From Boswellia sacra (Eukaryota; Streptophyta; Magnoliopsida; Sapindales; Burseraceae), in the NCBI GenBank assembly GCA_013180625.2, contig SNVD02013612.1:18601-82600 (forward strand): DNA of 64,000 nucleotides, read 5' to 3'. The translations under genes were made by a program, and so were the position numbers. Shown here piece after piece: positions 56,741 through 64,000 of this stretch; position 1 is the first letter of the stretch; each line of letters starts with the position of its first letter. The notes under the pieces are model-generated. The model saw only the letters and a list, made by a program, of their open reading frames with translations. It was not told where the DNA came from and searched no databases.

Positions 56741-58500
56741 AAACACCAAAAAAAAATTAATAACAAAATACAGGCTTAATTTTTCATATTAACCCTTTGT
56801 AAAGAATTGGAAGTTGTGGGAGTAATTAAAATTGCAGAGAAACAAATCGGAGAAGGTTTATTGGGTTAAAAAGAAAAAAAAAAGAGATACTAGCTAACAT
56901 ATCAAATTTACACATACCATGACCTGTTCAAAGACTTGGAAGACTCCAGCCCCCCTTCATCTGCCGAAAGATCATGTGAATAAAAAGTATCATCAGCAAG
57001 TCCACTTTAATTCCTGTCCATGCCACAAACCCCAATTAATTTTATGAGTTCCTCAAGTTCCAACTAGAAATGTGGTATTCTCTCCTATAGAAAAAGGGAA
57101 AATACAGGAGGAAAATAATTATGCCTCCATAATTATATGCCAACTACCACTAAGGTTACTTCTACATTTTAGGAATTAATTGAACCTAATGGCTTAAAGA
57201 TCGAACCACATTAAGACAAAGCCTTGCCACATTTCAGCATCTCTAATCTTCCATGATCAGTCTCTATGATACTAAATTAAGAAGCTAAGAGGCACTGCTT
57301 AAAACCACATAGCTTCAAATATATATATATATTTCCGAAGATGATCAAATTACTAGCAGACCACGAAGATGAATGCTAACAAAGTGCACCAATTGAACAT
57401 TAATATCATCAACACTCACAATAATAAAGCTCATAAGACTAGCGTTAGTAAATTGGTTTGGTTTAATGTTCAAGGAACTGCCTATCAAGTGTGATGCTGA
57501 TCGATTGATGGGAAGTTGTTGGACAAGAAATGGGCTTCCGATGATTTGTGATTTAGGCAGTGTGTTTTGGTGGTGTGGGGGGTATTATACTTATTATGAA
57601 TGTTTCAAAGGTCCGTATGGAGGAGCAATCAATGGTGTAAGAAAAAGCTAGCCTTGGCAAACATTGACTTCCTAGGTGTGTGTTATGAAGTTTCTTTGCA
57701 TTAACTCCCTAGCCATGGCCATACGTACAAGAAGATGCGTATAAATGACATACTCTTATTGCTGTTTTATCAGTTAAATTTGCACCTTTTATCTTATGCT
57801 TGCCTGCACGAAAGCACCAAGCATTGGTGACACTGTTACCGAAGAATCGTTGAGATAATCTAATAAGATAGTTGCAAAGTGTATAGGTGTGAGAGGAATC
57901 TCATCTTTTAACTTGTTTGCTCCCTAGGGTTCAACTTGCTGTTATAACGAAATTTCTTCGTCCAATTGTCTACACAGCGGTATAGACGGTTTGCCCGCGT
58001 TTTCCAATATATGGTATTTTTGAAACTTCTTACCAAATGCAAGGAAATGAATAGACATGCTTCCTGGAAGAAGCCTTGTACATTATTCTCCTTTAAAGAT
58101 CAATCGGATAAATCTACAGCATTCCTTTTCTTACTTACTAGAGAGGCCTACAGCAAACACCAATAAGATATTTCTTCACATTAAGAAGATATTTATTTAT
58201 ATTATTCAAATTTTAAGAGAGGCTAACAGGAAATTAATCTGTTGATAACGTTTGTAATATGTCATATGAGAGGATAAAGGAATATAAGCAGCTGTTAAGA
58301 CTAAAACATGACGTGAAAACCTTGAAATGTAGCTGTTAGACTAAAACAGGACATAAAACCTTGGAATGTAAAGCAGGACATGACAAGTGATAACAATGAT
58401 AACCATGAAAGACATAACGAGTGATAACAAGGTAATTAGAAGCAATATCTGTAGATGAAAACAATGAATGAGGCGGTTGCCTAGAGAGCCCAGGCTGCAC
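56741..58500. other. CACTA interior, no recognised gene
   Basis: The part next to the OSCA leader (56,741-57,100) may include its promoter. From 57,440 onward the composition is less AT-rich and contains a plus-strand Cys/Trp/Tyr-rich frame at 57,466-57,651 that I cannot assign. Confidence 0.3.
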
Positions 58501-58501
58501 A

Positions 58502-59005
58502 CTAGAGGCTAAGCGGAAGTGTAATCACAATGGTGAAGACTATGGTTGTGGCAACAGGGATGACAGCTATTGTTTCCAGCACTTGAGCTGTGGTAGTGAA
58601 GTTTTGGCCAGCGAATTTTGCAACAAAGAGAGAAAGCAAGAGAAGCAAAATAGCCAAAGAAAGCATGTAAAAAGAAAAGGGATGCTGTGGTTTAGTTTGT
58701 GCATTCATGGCTGCCATTCCAAGTGCTGATGAAAAGAAGAATGCAATCGCAGCAATTTGCCATCAGAGCATAAGCTGCTTGTGGTTCTATTGAGCAACAA
58801 TCTGAACGAATGCTTGTGATTCCTGGTCAACAGAAGATGACGGTAGTGTGGATAATATGGAACGAATTTGGGACAATGTAAAGCTCTTGATGCTATCTGC
58901 AATGCCCATGTTGTTTGCGTTATATTGTTTGAGAAAAACCGATGGTATCCTTATATAATCTCGACAGAATGTATTCCAAGCAAATTCTTTCGTCATAAAA
59001 GCCAT
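58502..59005 (-). pseudogene. Captured fragment of an unidentified small membrane protein
   Basis: A frame from ATG 59005 gives 72 residues ending FVQIVAQ. After a stop and frame change, a second stretch from about 58,758 gives WQIAAIAFFFSSALGMAAMN, then two strong hydrophobic segments and the stop at 58502. The C-terminal half looks like a two- to three-helix membrane protein. I do not recognise the family. No intron is apparent. Confidence 0.45.
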
Positions 59006-59804
59006 ACTTTTACATAGTGGGAGGGGAGAATCTACAGAATTACAAGTATTCTAATCCATAACGCATGCAAATCAAATTCTTGGTCTCAATTTTGTCAAAT
59101 TCTGCAGTTCTTTCAAACATATTCTCACTTTTTCCACGGAGTTCTTTCCAACATATTCTCATTTTACAGAATTTTACACAATTTTGAACAAAATCTGTTT
59201 GATTCTTAGTTTTGTTTAGACCACGAAACTTGCATTCCTTGAAGATCTCATACAAATGAAATGGTTTATATATAAATAGACGACCCTTCATCAAAGGTAT
59301 TCACAAATTTTAAAGTATTTCCATTCAAAAGGAATTCCATTTTCTTTTTCTTCTTTTGTCAAATTCCTCCGAAATTGCCATGTTAAACACATCCCTCACA
59401 CTTTTGCACAAGTTTCAACCTCCAAATTCCAAAGGTAATAATCATTAAAAACTAATACTAGAATCAAATTGCATCATTTTATGGCAATAAATTAAGCACC
59501 AAATCAACATTAATAGCAAATGAGAGGGTCAAACAACATTCTCTAGATGCAACAAAACAATGCAAACAATAAAATAAACTAAACAATTAAAAAGGTTGAA
59601 ATTGACTTCTAAAGTACTCAAAATAAGTTCAATAAGGATGCAAGTTATATAAAACTGGACTCACAAATCCTCATATCCAAGTGGTCTGTCAGATATAAGG
59701 AACCTATTTTTCCATTTAGCTCTTTCCATATTTGATTTAAGTTCTTAAAGAAATTAAGCACTAGACAGTAATAAGAAGCATATAAGTAAGCAAAGGTAAC
59801 ATAC
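59006..59804. other. CACTA interior without recognised exons
   Basis: AT-rich. A TATA-like TATATATAAATAG sits on the + strand at about 59,267, but no downstream plus-strand gene goes with it. A repeated CA(A)CATATTCTCA.TTT motif occurs near 59,117 and 59,150. Confidence 0.3.
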
Positions 59805-61245
59805 CTTTATGACAGAGTCACTCATCAGAAGTTCTTCAGCTACAAGCTCAAATTCTGACACTGGAAATTCAGACAATCCAAAGACAATGCTGCCTCCACA
59901 ATAAAGACTAATTTGGCCTCTCACCTTCACAATCAAAGGGTGCAAATAAATATTAGAAACTATGTTTCATAAAGAAATATATCAATAAGAAGAGAATAAA
60001 GAGATAACTAGACAAGAAGAGCAATAAAAAGAGTACTAGAATCTAAAATAAAAACCAAGAGACATTGCATGGAAAAGAAAAATACTAAGCAATAGCCAAA
60101 TTTAACAGCGGTATCAAGTCCCCCAGCACCTTTAAATGAAGAAAAGGCTCTGATTAACATAAAACAATGCTTTCAAATTGTCAAATGCTCTTTTTTTTTT
60201 CCCGATGCCTGAAAACATCCTTGGCTTTATCTCTTATAAATGGTTTGAAACTAGAGACGTAGATCAGAACCCACAACCTTTCATGGTCTAAAAAGCTATG
60301 GAACATAACCTCCCAGCTAGATAGTCCAAACATATTTGAAGCACATTCCTATCTACAAAAAATTCAGCCCCCCAAAAAAAGAAAACAGTGATGGTAAGAT
60401 CTCTAGCACTTTCTGAAGGTACCTCATTAAACTCTCTCTAAATCCGACTATATCAAACCACTAGAGTCCAATGACGAACTTCATCTTCAATAACCATGCT
60501 CTCAAAAATGCAACTTACTTTTTGTATGTAAATTTAATCTTTACAGGCTGAAAAACAGTAGCAGTCTTTATCTTAAACAAATAAAGGAACCAGTAGTATT
60601 CTAAGATCTATAATCTTCAGATTCTATTAGATATTTTCTCAATTTGAGTGTTTTAGCTTTACTATCATCCTACCCTATTATATCCTATCTCAAAGCAACT
60701 AATGATGCTTTATTTCTCTAGTTAATGTTTGTGATTAAATATAGGAAACAAACAGCTATGGTCAACCATCACAAGGTATCCCAAACAGGATTATTACCAA
60801 AAACCACAGGCAAGTATCCATGACCAATTGAAAAAAAAAAGATAAAACAAATACACGAGGAGTAAGAATGCTTGGTCATTCAATTATTCATCCAAGGGAA
60901 AACAATTGCAGCAGGAAACACTGCATAGAAATAGAATAATTCAATTCAACCAATACCTTGCATGGTATTACAGAGAAGTAGAAAAATCCTAAATTTATGA
61001 GATAAGTACTAGTTTTGAAGACAAAGATTCGGTAACCTGAACTCTGGTCCAAAGCAATGGAACTAAAACTTTTGCATTTTTCTCCACAAAAACAGTTGAC
61101 AATAGAGGGCTGGTAGGAAAATCGAGCAGAGGAGTTTCTGTTTCTGTCGTTAGATTATCGTTGCCAACTCTTAAACTCAGTAAATATGCATTAAAGTATG
61201 TACCAGCTGCTCCAGCATTCTCAGGATAGCCTCTACTAAAACCAC
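59805..61245 (-). pseudogene. Captured fragment of a large plant glycine-rich protein (two exons)
   Basis: Exon 61245-61037 contains GGFSRGYPENAG, AGTYFNAYLLSLRVGNDN and TETETPLLDFPTSPL. Exon 59924-59805 (40 codons) contains VRGQISLYCGGSIVFGLSEF and PVSEFELVAEELLMSDSVIK. Both have proper splice sites, join in phase (VQ|VRG), and have no stops. They match consecutive exons of the about 1,400-residue plant glycine-rich family (Arabidopsis At5g11700/At5g47020 type), whose function is poorly known. The intron (61036-59925) is retained. Only about 110 residues are present. Confidence 0.75.
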
Positions 61246-63139
61246 CTGCAAAAGTTACAATTTAGTCTAAAAAGAATCAAGATTATTAAATCTCAATTGA
61301 AGACAATCTGCAAAGATCCTAAGGAATAAACACTGAATATTAGAAAGTTCCTTTCTGCTAATATATCAGTTCTCAGATATCACAAGCAGATAGCACCATA
61401 TTGAATATTTTCAGGATCTCAGTGTGAATAGTATCTATGTTATAGACATTTTCCTTGTAATTTTAAAACCATTTATTTCATGTTACGGTGCTTTTCAATC
61501 ATTGTCCTCTATATTTTCAGAGGTACTGGAGGTAAGTTCAAACCAAACTAGCAATCTCATTTTGTCTTTGTTAAACCATCAAATTAAATTTGCAACTAAT
61601 AGTGACTCAAATAAGAAAAAAATATTTAGCATAATATCAAGCTTCTTTAAGTCAACAGATTTCTTAGACACATTTTTATAAAAGAAACAAAAATTATTAA
61701 TTGTTAGTTCTTTAAATCGACAAAGTAGTTGATGAAGCGGAAGGGAAAGATAAAAAAGTCTTCTAACATGTAAAGTTTTGGACATATCAAATCCACGATT
61801 AAAAAAAAAACTTCCAATTTTCGATCATAAATCAAGAAAACTCAAAGCCGAAAACATACAACACCAGAAATTCAATTACTTGTCAAAAACACTAAAATGC
61901 GTACAGATTCAATCACCAATCGTAAACCCAGAAAATTCAAAGCCCCTACAAATCAAAACCAACAAATTTAACCCCCACGCACTGCAATTACCTTATGATA
62001 GAAACAACCATAGCATAAATCAACACAAATCCCTCAGAAATTATACACCCATCAACCAAGATCTACTAGATATCCAAATTGCAACAAAACCGCCAATTAG
62101 CAAGCCCCAAGGTAAGGTCACAACATGACCCAGATCAGATGCACCCAATTTCCGTAAATATCACAACCCAAGCAACAAAACAAATCAAATAATGAAGTCA
62201 GAAAAAAACCACAAATGAAAACCCTATCAACTGATGCAACGATTAAGAACCATCAACCAATCGAAAAATCAAACTAGCAAGGTCAAGTAAGTTGGAAATG
62301 AAAGAGCAAGAAAGTGAGGAGGGACTCACAATTGGGAAACCTCAAGCTTCTTCCTCATAGTCTCAAATTTTGAAGCTTTCAGTTAAAGTATATGCTATCA
62401 AATAATTATAAGAGAAAATAGATTACATAGAATCCCTTCCTCTCTCAAGCAAAACAATTTCTTTATAATATCTATCCTAAGAAATCTACTAGACACCACC
62501 ACCATCTCAGATCTGAAATTTCCTTATTCTCTTCTTTTTATTTTTTTTAATTTCAGCCAAAAAAATATAGTTAACTGATTCCTCTTTTATTTTTTTAATT
62601 TCGATTTATATGATGCCACATCTAGCAGATTTGCAACGGCTATAAAAGTTCATAGCAAAGTGAGCTTTCCATTCAAGATTTTGACTAATTTCCAATCAAA
62701 TCAAAGGGTTCCTTCAACAAAATAGGAAAAATGAGAAAGTGAGATTTCAGATTGGAGAAATTACCATTAACGAAGTTAAGAGCTAAGACGACCTTCAACC
62801 AAAAGCTTTTGTGGTGACTGAAAGTGAGAGATTTGCTTCAGATCTGAGAAGATCTTCAACCAACTGATTTTTGGTGACCTAAAGTAATAGATTAGTAGTC
62901 GAATCTGATGAGGAGGCATTGCGTTCTGTGACTGATATAGGAACGATGAAGGAAAAAGCGGGCTGGAGCAAAAAAGAAGAGGGAACAATGTGAAGGAAAA
63001 AGCGGGCTGGAGAAAAAAGAGGAGGGAACAATGACAACGAAAAGGGAAAGGAGATATTTATATAGAATGGCAATTTTGTAAATAAGTTAAAATAGGATGG
63101 TGTCAAATAAGTAAAAATGTGGGTTGACTTTACGAGGCT
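61246..63139. other. CACTA right interior, possible leader of a minus-strand chimeric transcript
   Basis: No coding exon is recognised. A plausible minus-strand donor (AATT|GTGAGT) sits at 62,329. The stretch 62,780-63,040 contains tandem duplications: GAAGGAAAAAGCGGGCTGGA at 62,949 and again near 62,991, and a diverged repeat of ATCTTCAACCAA. Purine richness and position suggest a 5' UTR reading leftward. Confidence 0.35.
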
Positions 63140-63221
63140 ACGTAATATTTGACTGCATATTTATAAAACCCTCAAATAAGTTAAAATTGATGTGTCAAAT
63201 ATTAAAAAATTTCTTGTAGTG
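63140..63221. repeat. CACTA right terminus
   Basis: AATATTTGACTGC, CCTCAAATAAG and GTGTCAAATATT precede the terminal TTTCTTGTAGTG. The subterminal array is much shorter here than on the left. Confidence 0.85.
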
Positions 63222-64000
63222 TCAGCCAGCCTATTCTTATCATGGTCCTTACGCTCCAGGAGGTAATTATCAGTCAAAAAGAAATCGCCCTAGCTCACCA
63301 CCTAGAGTGAAGAATCATCACCCAGATGTTGTCCCAATGGATGTCTCAGAGGAGGAAACATCAGATAATCATTATGCGGAGTTCAAGCGAGAAATGGATG
63401 AAAAAATTCATAAACTGGAAAAGTTGATTAAGCGTTCAGGAGGAGAAGAGGATGGTCGTCCACAATGGGAGTCACCCTTTGCTGAAAATATCCTAAGGGA
63501 AAGATACCCGTACGGATTTCGGATGCCGCAACTTGAGCTTTACCAAGGGACGACGGACCCCCAAGAGCATATAGACTCTTTTATTTCTCATATGGAGATA
63601 CAAGGGGTCTCAGGGGGAATCATGTGTAGAACTTTTTCTCTTACCTTTGGAGGATCAGCTAAGCAGTGGTATAGGAGGTTGCCAGCTGCATCCATCTCCA
63701 GCTTTGATGAGCTTGCTCGTAGTTTCCTCACGCACTTTGGCAATATGAAGACAAGAAGTCGACCAGCACAAAGCTTTCTGTCAATCAAGCAGGGTCGTAA
63801 TGAATCCCTCCGTGCATTTGTGGACAGATATCAGCGGGAGGTTGCCCGAGTGGATCTATTTAATGATGGTTACGCTATGCAAGGTTTGGTTCAAGGAATC
63901 AAAGGGGAGCTCCCTCTAGCATGGGAATTTTCTGTTAACCTCCCTTGCACGTACCAAGAAGCATTGGCAAGGATCTCTAGCCATGCCGATGCAGAGAAAA
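63222..64000 (+). pseudogene. Continuation of the second gypsy gag (runs off the window)
   Basis: From 63,223 the frame is open to the window end. It contains a PRVKNHHPDV linker, an acidic segment, a coiled-coil-like EFKREMDEKIHKLEKLIKRS stretch, and then the retrotransposon gag domain (PF03732-like) with FGGSAKQWYRRLP and LARSFLTHFG. It is the downstream half of the gene interrupted at 47,983. Without the CACTA insertion the frame would be continuous. Confidence 0.8.

Larger units (their letters stand above)
47983..63221 (-). mobile_element. 15.2-kb CACTA (CMC/En-Spm) transposon carrying host gene fragments
   Basis: Left end TACTACAAGAAAAA (one change from CACTACAAGAAA), right end TTTCTTGTAGTG, with 3-bp flanks TGA (47980-47982) and TCA (63222-63224). 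Removing the element and one flank copy restores the surrounding gag frame. The left subterminal region (48,000-48,920) is packed with ATTTGAC/GTCAAAT words; the right end (63,140-63,221) has three. I found no TNP2/TNPD-like transposase. The interior holds intron-containing fragments of at least four host genes, all on the minus strand: a Pack-CACTA type of element, mobilised in trans. Confidence 0.85.

Noticed and set aside
57466..57651. Possible CACTA transposase remnant
   Set aside because: The 61-codon Cys/Trp/Tyr-rich frame has no TNP2/TNPD-like motif that I can recognise.

Overview
This window is nuclear DNA from a flowering plant, most likely a eudicot. It is AT-rich, has GT-AG introns with T-rich tracts, and carries plant-specific transposon families. 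One host gene is complete: a P5A-type P-type ATPase orthologous to Arabidopsis PDR2/MIA. It lies on the + strand, with a non-coding 5' exon at about 3.54-3.62 kb and 22 coding exons from 4,096 to 21,056. I could place every splice junction, and the joined product is about 1,191 residues. Its introns hold two antisense LINE remnants, a possible tRNA-type SINE, two local tandem duplications, two GT microsatellites and a 17-base G run.

From 21 kb onward the window is almost entirely nested transposable elements. In order: a PIF/Harbinger-type element (22,785-24,238, TTA duplication); a small palindromic MITE; a complete 10.0-kb Ty3/gypsy element of Athila type (25,391-35,407, ATATC duplication); a decayed 4.7-kb Ty1/copia element (36,781-41,504); a second copia fragment on the minus strand; a hAT-type element (42,857-44,426) that seems to contain a long-TIR element; and a second Ty3/gypsy element starting near 46,950. 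The gag of that last element is split by a 15.2-kb CACTA transposon (47,983-63,221). Gag resumes at 63,222 and runs off the window.

Two elements stand out. (1) The 10-kb gypsy element has lost most of pol and has a broken gag/protease. In the space before its polypurine tract it carries two uninterrupted reading frames that are not retrotransposon genes. One is a 159-residue protein with an Arg/Lys-rich patch next to a CX2CX4CX3C cluster, laid out like the small nucleic-acid-binding proteins of Betaflexiviridae plant viruses. The other is an intronless 204-residue LOG-type cytokinin-activating phosphoribohydrolase with its catalytic motifs intact. Between them lies an array of about 65-bp repeats, each able to form a hairpin. 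A retroelement carrying a virus-like RNA-binding protein together with a hormone-activating enzyme is the best candidate here for an undescribed system. (2) The CACTA element shows no transposase that I could find. It instead carries intron-containing pieces of at least four host genes, all on the minus strand: a large glycine-rich protein, an OSCA/CSC1 channel, a beta-hexosaminidase and an ALC1-like SNF2 helicase. It also carries a piece of an unidentified membrane protein. Its left end is a dense array of short subterminal repeats.

All homology statements come from recognising motifs by eye; no database search was run.
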